From: Pycnopodia helianthoides
Taxonomy: Eukaryota > Echinodermata > Asteroidea > Forcipulatida > Asteriidae
Reading direction: 5' to 3'
Assembly: GCA_032158295.1 (NCBI GenBank)
Contig: CM063260.1
Span: 11,326,767 to 11,390,766, forward strand
Length of the DNA: 64,000 bases
In this document: one piece after another, positions 1 through 10,800 of the stretch
Layout: the number at the start of each line of letters is the position of its first letter
How positions within the stretch are numbered: the stretch's first letter is position 1
Made by a program: the position numbers and the translations under genes
The notes under the pieces: model-generated
What the model was told of the DNA's origin: nothing
Seen by the model: the letters and a program-made list of their open reading frames with translations, nothing else
Databases searched by the model: none

Positions 1-291
1 ATTCACAGGAAAATTAACACGGTACTTGTCTTCCTAGCTCTATGGTCTGACCACTCCTCTGTGTGCCTTCATGGCTTGCGACTGGCTTTCTTATTGTTTC
101 TTTTTACCGGAAATAATATTCAGTGCCAAAACAGTTTTGTGCTGAATATTATTTCAATCTGCAAAAAAAAATAGTTAATGGCCAAACGTTTCGACCCTAG
201 CAGAGTCTTTCTCGGAGGCTAATTATGACATGACAACACACACATAAACAGGAATACAAGTAAAACAGAAACAGTCAAGTGGAAATACACG

Positions 292-295
<4 letters not shown>
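1..295. other. Non-coding; one foldback-type arm
   Basis: No exon seen. The stretch 175-230 matches one arm of the foldback at 14686-14832, sharing the block ACCCTAGCAGAGTCTTTCTC. Confidence 0.5.
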
Positions 296-712
<417 letters not shown>

Positions 713-841
713 AAGACAGAGCAGACGACAGACAGTCAAGAAGCAGGTGGCAAATTTTTTTCAAGTTGGCCACCAAACTATTTTGTACTGAATATTGTTT
801 CCGCGTAACCAAAGGGGGCAGGGATGCTTTCTCCCTCTTGC

Positions 842-1041
842 TAGTCTTGATTGGCGACGCTCATTTTGTTTAACGTAGTGCGATAACGCAACACGAATTA
901 CTGGAGAAGAGATATCTGTATCGCACGAACATCTGGATCAAAATTTATAGACTTGCCCAGTCCTTCTGAGTCAGACTCCCAAACAATGTAGCGCCCTCTA
1001 CCGGTGGCTAATACAAAAAACAGCGTCGCCAATCAAGACTA
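842..1041. mobile_element. Foldback/MITE-like element, 20-bp exact terminal inverted repeats
   Basis: TAGTCTTGATTGGCGACGCT at 842-861 is the exact reverse complement of 1022-1041. The 200-bp element has no coding capacity. Confidence 0.75.
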
Positions 1042-1140
1042 CCCTCTTGCCCGAAAGGAGATTGCAAATATGCAAAATTAGTTGTTCTATAGCCCCCTCA
1101 CCCGGTCTCATAACGTTACGGTCTCATAACCAATGCAGGA

Positions 1141-1505
1141 CATTAAATGTATTATACAGGATTGGTAGAGCTGACAAAACAGTCGCAAACAAAGTTCATG
1201 TTTTGTGTGATTAATCATATACATGACATAACAAACCTGTGAAAATTTGAGCTCAATTGGTCATCGAGGTCACGAGAAAATAGTGAAAAGAGACCTTACG
1301 TGTTTTCTGTTTTTCAAACATCGAGTTTATTATATCGCGCGCGATAAAAACTATTGTTTTATTCATTTCTCAGAAACGATAGCATTTTAGGCAGAAATAT
1401 ATTTTAAGGAACCCTTTCTACCATTACTTACTTTAAATCATGTAAGTTATGTGTGAATCTGTGAACATTTGTGTTTTTCGATCTTACCAACCTGGGCCTT
1501 TAAAC
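1141..1505 (-). mobile_element. MITE family B copy (degenerate ends)
   Basis: Homologous in reverse to the elements at 30648-30988 and 41833-42174. It shares the TCACGAGAAAATAGTGAAAA core, a central CGCGCGCGATA palindrome and the end GATCTTACCA..CCTTTAAA. Confidence 0.75.
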
Positions 1506-2142
1506 CGGATCAGATGTACTATACATGAACTCATCACTTCTATCAGAGTAACCTCACATTATTGTGTAAAAATGCCAAGTTGTAATATTTGATGCTCATC
1601 CAATGCGTCGGAAATTTGTCAATGCTCCAATAACATCCAACGATGTCGAAATATAAGAGTCTGTGCCTTTTTGTTCGGGAAATATTTGTAGTCCATTCCT
1701 GATTGTCATGATGGCGACCATGATAATTGATGCGAACGGCGTTGAACAAGTTGACCTTTTGGCTCACCACAACTTCATGTTCTGTGGGATGTGAAGACCC
1801 GTTGATTGTGACAGCCTATGACGCCATGTTTCTAAATAGGTATACAAGAGTATCAATGCTTTTTACAACTACAACGAGGCTACTTTTAAAAGTAAAGTTT
1901 GTTTGTTTGTTTGGTTTATTTCCATTTGCAAAACTTGTGAATACATAAAATAACAACTGTTATGATAGTAATAAAAAAATGTAATAAAAGAAAAAAGTAC
2001 AAATGGAGGTAACAGCCAGAGGAGGTATAACCCTCCTGTAGTGGAGTACCCAGACTGCTATTGGTTACTAATATACATATATATGTAATATATAAAAATG
2101 AATAAATAAATAAATGAATAAAAAAATATAAATTAAAACAAA
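1506..2142. other. Non-coding, A/T-rich; no feature recognised
   Basis: Contains a short (GTTT)n run near 1899 and AT-rich sequence from about 1960. I see no exon or clear repeat family. Confidence 0.5.
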
Positions 2143-2968
2143 ATTAAGAAACACCCAATGAAACAGTATAACTATTTTGAATTATAACCTTTTGGGGGTC
2201 ATGCTATTAATAGATTGCGTAAATATAAGAATCGTTCACAACACGTGGGTTCTGTGCTTCAACTTTTGAGGAAACTTGATAAATTAAGGCGTTAACGTTG
2301 GCCCTATTTGACCGGGGAAGTGGAGAAGTGCTTCACGAAAACTGGCAGCAGGTCGGTTTTGGGAAAAGACAAATTTTTGTTGTTCGCGTGTTTTTTTTGT
2401 CTTCTGGGGTAGTTAGGAAAAATTCCAAACCGCTGACCTGCCAACAAATGAAAAGAATTCTAAAGTTCAGTCGTCTGTAAACATGTTTGATTGGTTTTCA
2501 AGAGGTTGAGAGACTTGTGAGTATTTTTGAATATTTATCATAAGCATTGGTTCCTATGGGAGTTTATTTAGTTTAGTCTTACTAGTTTGTTTCCTTCCAA
2601 GTGAAAACACCTCAACGCCGGTGAAATTTTCCCTGCGTCCGGGCATCAATCTTGAAAAATATCCCTACACCTCTTGGCAAATAGGACTATTTATTTTGTA
2701 GTGCCTATGTCATCCAAAATACCTTAAGTTGAAAGTTAACAACCCCAAGGGCCCAATTTCATGGAGCTGCTTAAGCAGAAAATTTTGCTTAAGCAAAAAA
2801 ATCATTGCTTAGAAAAATCAGACTACCGGCCAAGACTATACACTCAATTGTTATGCTAAGTAAACAACAGCTAAATACCAGTCACAAGCAATGTATAAGG
2901 CATGAAATTTTGGCCAGTAACATTTGTAAAATAAGCAAGCTAATTTCGTGCTTAAGCAAATTTAAATA
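2143..2968 (+). repeat. Left arm of a ~0.8-kb inverted repeat
   Basis: The reverse complement recurs at about 4150-4962 with few differences; both arms contain the same 60-codon open frame (2298-2480 and 4623-4805), differing at one residue near the middle. The inner end (2750-2965) is itself a foldback element beginning GGGCCCAATTTCATGGAGCT, found also at 6127 and 9505. The shared open frame is not evidence of a gene: it is short and lies in repeat DNA. Confidence 0.85.
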
Positions 2969-3000
2969 TTATATATATATATAAAATTTGTAGGGTAGTC

Positions 3001-3040
3001 GGCCTTAGCTTTCGATCCAAACCGGACCTTCGTCAGAGGC
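3001..3040 (-). ncRNA. Hammerhead-ribozyme-like motif, copy 1
   Basis: Read on the minus strand: GCCT (helix I), CTGACGA core, one extra A, GGTCC-GGTTT-GGATC (helix II, one G.T pair), GAAA core, then GCTA and AGGC, which pairs exactly with the opening GCCT. Cleavage would fall after CTA. Helix III is only the palindrome AGCT, so folding would need a dimer, as known for short-stem-III hammerheads. The unpaired A between CTGANGA and helix II departs from the consensus. Hammerheads are known in Penelope-like retroelements and retrozymes; that link is inference here. Confidence 0.55.
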
Positions 3041-3333
3041 ATAAACAAGCACAAACGAAAAACTATATATAATTTTTTTTGGGGGGGGGGGCCGGGGTCT
3101 CAAATTGTTTTTGGTTTGCTTCATTTATTGAATTGTTTATTTAATAATTTATGTTTATTTAATAATTTATTGATTTGCTTGTATATTTCTTCTTCCCCTT
3201 CCATTTAGTTATTTTTTGAGTCCCCATTCAGTATAGATACATGTTGCCGTCTGTTGTTTTCTCCCAGTCTGGTTGGGTGCACTCGTATTACTATACATTG
3301 TAAACTCACTGGGTTAAAGTACCAACACCGTAC

Positions 3334-3400
3334 TAGCGCAGTGGGATAAGGTGCTGGGACTCTCTCAACACTTGGACCACGCGATCCAGGTTCGAATGCC
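3334..3400 (+). repeat. tRNA-like head of a SINE, copy 1
   Basis: TAGCGCAGTGGGATAAGG fits an RNA polymerase III A box, and GGTTCGAATGCC (3389-3400) fits a B box. The spacing suggests a class II (Leu/Ser-type) tRNA ancestor. No intact cloverleaf. The surrounding unit, about 2995-3660, is duplicated at 5034-5700. Confidence 0.6.
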
Positions 3401-3660
3401 GTCTGCACTAATATAGGTTCAAGGCCTTTTGCTGTCTGTGGCAACAGTGTGATTGGGATCTGCCTTGCTTCCTCCCCTAAGGTGTCAGGGCCCTAGTGGC
3501 TAGGCAGGGGGGACAGGGGAGGATATGCTGCTGGGTCAACCGCCACAAATAAGGGAACTATATCGTTGTCCGTAGGGGGGCGCAGAGCGCGCTATCTAAC
3601 CCCTCGGGGGCGTGAACGCCTGACAAAACCAGCATCGCGTAACTTTTTAATCTTTTTTAG

Positions 3661-4149
3661 TATAAGGTAGAGATTTTATTTATTTAATTATTTATAATAA
3701 ATGCCAAGGTGGACATGTACAGTGTTTACCTGTACATGACTGTGTGAACATGTAGGCCTACAGTGTTTACTTGTACATGAACAGGTGAACTGTGTTGTTT
3801 ACATGTACATGCCTGTGTTCGTACAATGTATGGATTACATGCATGTACATGTACTTGTCACATGCATAGAGCCACGCAGTGCAGTGAGTCCAATACACAA
3901 GCGGTAATAGCCGGTTAGCGGGCTATCAGTGGTTTCGTGTTATTAATTAACAAGCACCATGGAAACACCTAGTCCAAGCAAGCGTTCCAAAGATAGCCCC
4001 CTACCCCCTCTCCCCGAAAACAAAGATGGAAAATTTAGTTTTAGGCCCTCAAAATAATATATAGGCTATTACTCAATAGACTGATTCGAGAGCCCAGTAC
4101 CGCAGTGTAAATATGATGCCCAAATGTGACCTGGGCCCAATTTCATGGA
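3661..4149. other. Non-coding, rich in TACATGTA-type words
   Basis: Many ACATGTACA/TGTACATG palindromic words between 3712 and 3860; then unique sequence up to the right inverted arm. No exon seen. Confidence 0.5.
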
Positions 4150-4962
4150 GCTGCTTAAGTAAAAAATTTGCTTAAGCACGAAAATAGCTTGCTTATTTTA
4201 CACATGTTACTGGCCAAAATGCCATGCCTTATCCATTGCTTGTGACTGGTATTTAGCTGTTGTTTACTTAGCATAATAATTGAGTGTATAGTCTTGGCCG
4301 GTAGTCTGATTTTTCTAAGCAATGATTTTTTTGCTTAAGCAAAATTTTCTGCTTAAGCAGCTCCATGAAATTGGGCCCTGGGGGTTGTTAACTTTCAACT
4401 TGAGGTATTCTGGATGACAATGGCACTGAAAAATAATTAGTCCTATTTGCCAAGAGGTGTAGGGACGCAGGGAAAATTTCACCGGCGTTGAGGTGTTTTC
4501 ACTTGGAAGGAAACAAACTAGTAAGACTAAACTAAATAAACTCCCATAGGAACCAATGCTTATGATAAATATTCAAAAATACTCACAAGTCTCTCAACCT
4601 CTTGAAAACCAATCAAACATGTTTACAGACGACTGAACTTAAGAATTCTTTTCATTTGTTGGCAGGTCAGCGGTTTGGAATTTTTCTTAACTACCCCAGA
4701 AGACAAAAAAAACACGCGAACAACAAAAATTTGTCTTTTCCCAAAACCGACTTGCTGCCAGTTTTCGTGAAGCACTTCTCCACTTCCCCGGTCAAATAGG
4801 GCCAACGTTAACGCCTTAATTTATCAAGTCTCCTCAAAAGTTGAAGCACAGAACCCACGTGTTGTGAACGATTCTTATATTTACGCAATCTATTAATAGC
4901 ATGACCCCCAAAACGTTATAATTCAAAATAGTTATACTGTTTCATTGGGTGTTTCTTAATTT
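4150..4962 (-). repeat. Right arm of the ~0.8-kb inverted repeat
   Basis: Reverse complement of about 2143-2968. It contains the mirrored foldback ending GCTCCATGAAATTGGGCCC and the mirrored 60-codon frame. Confidence 0.85.
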
Positions 4963-5033
4963 TTTTTGAACTTATATTTTTTTATTCATTTATTTATTTA
5001 TATCTATATATATATATATATATATATACATAA

Positions 5034-5700
5034 TGAGTAGGGTAGATGGCCTTAGCTTTCGATCCAAACCGGACCTTCTTCAGAGGCATATAAATAATTT
5101 ATATCTATATATATATATATTCTTTTTTTTGGGGGGGGTGTCTCAACTTGTTTTCGGTTTGCTTCATTTATTGAATTGTTTATTTAATAATTTATTGATT
5201 TGCTTATATATTTCTTGTTCCCTTTTCATTTAGTTATTTTTTGAGTCCCCATTCAGTATAGATACATGTTGCCGTCTGTTGTTTTCTCCCAGTCTGGTTG
5301 GGTGCACTCGTATTACTATACATTGTAAACTCACGGGGTTAAAGTACCAACACCGTACTAGCGCAGTGGGATAAGGTGCTGGGACTGTCTCAACACTTGG
5401 ACCACGCGATCCAGGTTCGAATGCCGTCTGCACTAATATAGGTTCAAGGCCTTTTGCTGTCTGTGGCAACAGTGTGATTGGGATCTGCCTTGCTTCCTCC
5501 CCTAAGGTGTCAGGGCCCTAGTGGCTAGGCAGGGGGGACAGGGGAGGATATGCTGCTGGGTCAACCGCCACGAATAAGGGAACTATATCGTTGTCCGTAG
5601 GGGGGCGCAGAGCGCGCTATCTAACCCCTCGGGCGCGTGAACGCCTGACACTACCAGCATTGCGTAACTTTTTAATCTTTTTTTTAGTATAAGGTAGAGA
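5034..5700 (+). repeat. Direct duplicate of the unit at about 2995-3660 (hammerhead-like motif plus tRNA-like SINE)
   Basis: Order and orientation are the same in both: hammerhead-like motif, G-rich/T-rich spacer, ~150 bp AT-rich, tRNA-like head (A box from 5359, B box 5414-5425), then a ~250-bp body ending TTTTTAATCTTTTTT. Only scattered differences and short indels separate them. Confidence 0.85.
5049..5087 (-). ncRNA. Hammerhead-ribozyme-like motif, copy 2
   Basis: Same layout as the motif at 3001-3040, with core CTGAAGA instead of CTGACGA (both fit CTGANGA) and identical helices I, II and III. The variation falls at the one free position of the core. The same extra A precedes helix II. 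Confidence 0.55.
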
Positions 5701-6125
5701 TTTGATTTATTTAATTTTAATTTTTTTTTTTTTAATTTTGTATTTGTTGATGCAACTACGCAATAAAAGTTACATGAAATACTGCAAAAACATTTTATTA
5801 AAGAAACAATTGCAAAAAAAGAAACCCACAACATGTATCAGAATTAGTTGCGATGATCGTAACCCTCTCTACAGACGGGCTGTTTACCGAAGGGTTACGA
5901 GGTGTTGTGCTCGAGATTCGACCATAAGTGCAATTTCGCCCAATGTTGACAGACTATAGTACCAGATATGCCCAATTTTTACCACTTTCGAAAATCATGA
6001 AAGAAATTCTAAGAACACGCACGGGCTTGATCTTCAATGTCTAAGGAATCCGACCATAACACTCAAAACATAATTGAGAACATATTTTGAAGAAAAAGGG
6101 ACAAAACATTACTAGAGAATGTGAC

Positions 6126-6485
6126 CTGGGCCCAATTTCATGGAGCTGCTTAAGTAAACAATTTGCTTAAGCACGAAATTAGCTTGCTTATTTTACACAT
6201 GTTACCGGCCAAAATTTCATGCCTTATACATTGCTTGTGACTGGTATTTAGCTGTTGTTTACTTAGCATAACAATTGAGTGTATAGTCTTGGCCGGTAGT
6301 CTGATTTTTCTAAGCAATGATTTTTTTGCTTGAGCAAAATTTTCTGCTTAAGAAAACAATTGGGCCCTTGGGGTTGTTAACTTTCAACTTAAGGTATTTT
6401 GGATGACATAGGCACTAAAAAATAAATAGTCCTATTTGCCAAGAGGTGTAGGGATATTTTTCAAGATTGATGCCCGGACGCATAT
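6126..6485 (+). repeat. Third, shorter copy of the inverted-arm repeat
   Basis: Starts GGGCCCAATTTCATGGAGCT and follows the right arm's orientation to the CCAAGAGGTGTAGGGA segment, ending GATGCCCGGACGCA, which matches the left arm near 2636-2655. Confidence 0.8.
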
Positions 6486-7482
6486 ATAATATTATATGCT
6501 TAAAGCAGCTGTGAATTCTTGGGCCCTGAACGCAATGAAGGGCGCCACCTCTTGATCTCCTTTGAGCAAAAATTAATAAACTTTGTGAAAAAGGCTAGCG
6601 ATAATGGCTGTTCGATGTTAATGCAAATAAGATTATTTTCTCCACAATTAGGCCATTTCGGATGGTAAAAGATATGGATTGAGGAATTATGTTATATCTG
6701 AAGGACCAGAGTAATACAAGTGAGTATTAAGAACTGGTTAAGTTGTCAGATAGAATAGAATTTGGTCGGTGTATTTTTATGTCTTTGTTCAATTCCGTGT
6801 GTGTGTGTGAATTTAATTGTACGACTGTATGTTCATGTACCAATACCATGTATGATGTACAGCTAGCTATGTACATGTAACCTGTAAATTATGATAGCAT
6901 TAGCAGTAAGCACCGGTATTACTTAGCAGTAGTGGCATCCTGCGGAAAATTTGCCATTAATATTAGTAAGTGTATCGGCTAAAATGTTATATCCGACTGC
7001 CACTCTTTATCTCCCTTATTTGTATTTGTAGACTAATTTATAAATTTATATCCTTTAAAATTTAATGGCGCTTGGCAGTGGATATTTAGCCGGCGTACCT
7101 GTCCCGGCCCGTAGGCTTTCTTTGATTACGATATAAAGCCTGGCCCTGAACATGTGCAGTGTCTGTTTTGGGGAACTTGGAAAAAGGTTACCGTGAAAAA
7201 TGTAGTCTGTTTCTGACTTCTGTATCAACATGATAGTTGTTGTTGTTTCTCCGTTATCATTTCATGAGATCGAAATCAGACCATTTAGTTTACAACGTCG
7301 GACTTTATTTCCCTTAAATCCTCGGAAGCCACTAATAAGAAAAAAGAAAGATAATAATACTATCCAATAACTCTTTTCCAATCACAGCGATATGAGGCTT
7401 ACTTCCAAGTTCCAGGTTCATACCGTGCGCATCACTTTCAGAGACTTCTTCGTCGGTGAATTAAATCAGGCTGATAAAATAA
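6486..7482. other. Non-coding stretch upstream of exon 1
   Basis: No exon or strong repeat recognised. If the protein starts at 7675, the promoter would be here or further upstream, but I see no core-promoter element I would defend. Confidence 0.4.
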
Positions 7483-7674
7483 TTATTTGTGATCGTTTTA
7501 AAAAAGGTACATGTTGAACGGTTGATAGGATCTATCTGTGGTTTCTGGAATCGCCAATCAAGCCCCACCCATTATGGGGAGAAGAGGGAGGGTGGAGACG
7601 ATCAGAGCAGTGGCCACACCCATCACCACCATCCTCGTCGTAAACGCTCCATCGATGCGGCCAAGGGAAGTCAG

Positions 7675-7816
7675 ATGGAGGACGGGCAACCCCAGCGATC
7701 CCACCAGATGAAGTCGTCCGGTCGCAAGAGCAGTTTATCGTCTCGCATCAAGAGGAATACGGACGGGGAAATCTTGTCCTACGCAACGCTTGACGGGAGG
7801 CTGTACACTATCGGAG
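7675..7816 (+). CDS. RERE: RERE-like exon 1 (first recognised coding exon, 5' end uncertain)
   Basis: The frame is open from 7483, after a TAA at 7480-7482. The part that aligns with RERE is the end, with the NTDGEILSY motif that opens the BAH domain. The donor is GGAG|GTATGT at 7817. The listed start is the first in-frame ATG (7675), in a weak context with C at -3 and G at +4. The same frame runs further upstream through a His-rich, Arg/Lys-rich stretch. If this is an internal exon, its acceptor may be an AG at about 7561 or 7506; neither has a convincing pyrimidine tract. It leaves one base (G) for exon 2. Confidence 0.72.
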
Positions 7817-10800
7817 GTATGTTCTTCGTAACTGAGACCATGTAGCAGGCCTCGAATTTCGCCACGTCACCGTAGCAATTGCTGTGAATGCCCTTAAAAA
7901 CCTTCGATGCAAATTCAAATTTTCCTCATTGGGTGCCCTTCATTTTGGGGAAATTGCTGTGCCCTTTTGAACACGAAGTTCAAGGCCTGATGTAGGTGGT
8001 GCTAATTATAGATCATGTTGCCTTTGTTTACAGAGTGGTGACCTTGTACATTCTAATGCGTTTCCTGATGGGCAAGGTACTACAACGGCCATATGGGAAA
8101 AACTACATTTTGTTTGTGTCATAATTTTACATAAATTACAAAAGCAACAGCTGTACAGCTTTTTGAGGTCCCCCCCCTTTCTTCATATCAAAAGTTGAGA
8201 AAAATCAGACAGTGCAATCTCCATAAAGTAAACATAAGATTTTTGTACTCTTCCATTCTTGCACACCAGAGAAAGGTTACAAGCTAAAATACCATTTTAA
8301 CACAACCATCTATGACTGTATCCTTGTTTTTGTTATAGCAGAAATTTGTTAAGCAATGTTTTTTTCATATGGCAGTCGGCATATATGTAGTTTACATTCA
8401 TCAGTCAAAACACAGTGGATAATATTGAATGGACAGACTGTCCAGGGTTATACTCCGTTCACACAGCCCTGCGACCTTACGAAGACCATGCCGATCACCC
8501 CGATCTAAAAAAAATTATCAAATCGGGGCACTATCGCCGTCAAAATCCATAAATTTTTGAAATTGAAGACTGCATCACGACTGTACTGTGATGCTTCTAC
8601 GTCAAAAGCGTTGCTGAATCGATGCCACTACGATTACACCTAGACCTATGCCGACCAAGCAGTCGTTTTTACTTGTTGCCGCTACGATGTACAGGACCAT
8701 ACTATGTTGTTACACAAACCTAGAAGACTGTAGGAAGGTATCACTACGCTGATGCTGACCATATTACGCTTCTTGTAAGATTTGTGGCGATGTCTATATA
8801 AATCGGAGGTGTTCAAGCCTTTTTTCAGTTCTTCCCCAACTTCGCAGATGAACGGACCAAATGCGTAAAAGCAGCACAAAATAGTTGCCGACGGTGCTGC
8901 ATTTTTATTACGACCACAGAGATCACACCAGAGATTCCTGCTACCACGCTGCCTGTACGATAATGGCGTTCCCACTACGTTCTTAATAAGACTTTGCCCC
9001 ACTTATTGTTGGCCACGACCCGGCTACGCTTATTTTGTGCATGTTCAAAATAAGCGTGGGGAGAGCATGCAGCTTCCCGATCTAGGAGATCCCACCCTGA
9101 CCAAACCACGCTTATGGAGATCATCTTACGTTTGGCCCACGATTGGCTTCGATTGGCCACGCTCACGGCCACTTTTCCATCGTAGTAGAAGTGGCGTCTA
9201 TGTGTGACCGGGTGTTAACTACCATATTTAATGACATCACATTTTATTGATTGCCTGCCCACAGATAGCGTCTATGTAGAGAGTCCGAGGCCAGACATGC
9301 CGTACTTCATTTGCACAATACAAGACTTCAGAGTGGTAAGTAGGCTATTGGAGTTGTTTTTAAACCACTGCCGAGAAGTCCAATTTCATGGCTCTGCTTA
9401 CTGCGAAATTCTGCCCTGGCAGGGCCCTGTAAAGCAAACTATTATGGGCCTTAAGAGCAGAGCTCCGCTCTGGCCTTAAGCAGAGCCGTGAAATTGGGAC
9501 CAGGATCTGGGCCCAGGTTCATAGAGCTGCTTAAGCACAAAAAGTAGCTAAGCACTACAAAATTATGCTGACCAGAACAAGGTTACCAGCCAAACTACCA
9601 TGTCACATACAGTTTGTGACTGGTATCCTGCTTATTTCCGCTTAGCAGACAATTGTTAAGCAATATTTTCTGCTTAAGCAGCTCCATGAAATTGGATCCT
9701 GGCGTCATTCATGAGCCTTGAAGTAAAGCCGTCAGATGGTTGGGGCCAGGAGGAAACCTGATGGAGTTTTGTTTTTTTTTGTCCGTAGAGTAAACGAGAC
9801 AATGTTATCGTCGGGGTGAAGTGGTTCTACCGCCAGTCAGAGGTGCCGGACTCCGTGTATCAGCTCCTGGTGCAAGACAGGCATACTGAAAATGGTAAAG
9901 TCAGCTGCCAAATTTTTGTTAAAAAGCACATGTACAACATTGGTAATTTTCAAAGACTAGTACCCGCACTTTGTTTGACCCAACAAATACATGAAATAAC
10001 AAACCTGTGAAACGTTAAGCTCATTCGGTCTTCGGAGTCATGAGAAAATAGTGACAAACACCGTTATATGTTTTCACTGTTTTCAAACATCGGGTTTTGG
10101 ACACGTGCGATAAAGACGAGTTGTTCTACTAATTTCAAGCAAAACTATTTCCACCAGTTTTCCACCATGACCATCTTTATACCACATAAGTAGTTATGTG
10201 CACATCTGTGAATATTTATATTTTCAATCTTACCAATGTTGTACACACCTTTAAAATTAAAGTATGCCGCCTTGTAACTAATGTTAACTTTAGGTTTGTA
10301 ATCCACTGGGTATTCACATACCGCCATGAGATACGCTCAACCCTCTACTTACCGTATTGTTTTGACATTGAAACAACCGCTGGTGCCGTAGCGTGAAGCG
10401 CAATTTTTTTTGCACACCGGAAAGCTTTCGTTGAAAGGGCATTTTGTACAAACTCTAACTATAACCTTGAATATATTGTTTTACAGCAAAATAAGTACTA
10501 AATCAAAACATCTTACTTATTGAATTTCCTTTCATATACTCCCAGAAATCATTGAGATCGACCAATGTAGAAGTTCTTGTTCTTTGCTTCCTCAGTGTGA
10601 TCTGTAAACTCGAACACTTTTTGTACACAACTATATGGCACTCCATAGCTGTGGGGCATTTTTGGTCTGAAATTTTATGCAACTCTTTACTTTTGTTTTA
10701 CAGTCCAAGTAAATTTAAGTGTTATTGTTTTGTGCCATTTTAGAATCGGGGATTGATCTTGTCACTAAGGATCCTATCATCAAGAGCAGGGAACTCTTGT

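Noticed and set aside
2298..4805. The same 60-codon frame in both inverted arms as a small gene
   Set aside because: Too short, inside a dispersed repeat, no recognisable domain. Its conservation follows from recent duplication.
8682..9172. Minus-strand frames in intron 1 as an antisense gene
   Set aside because: Short, overlapping frames with no domain and no splice support.
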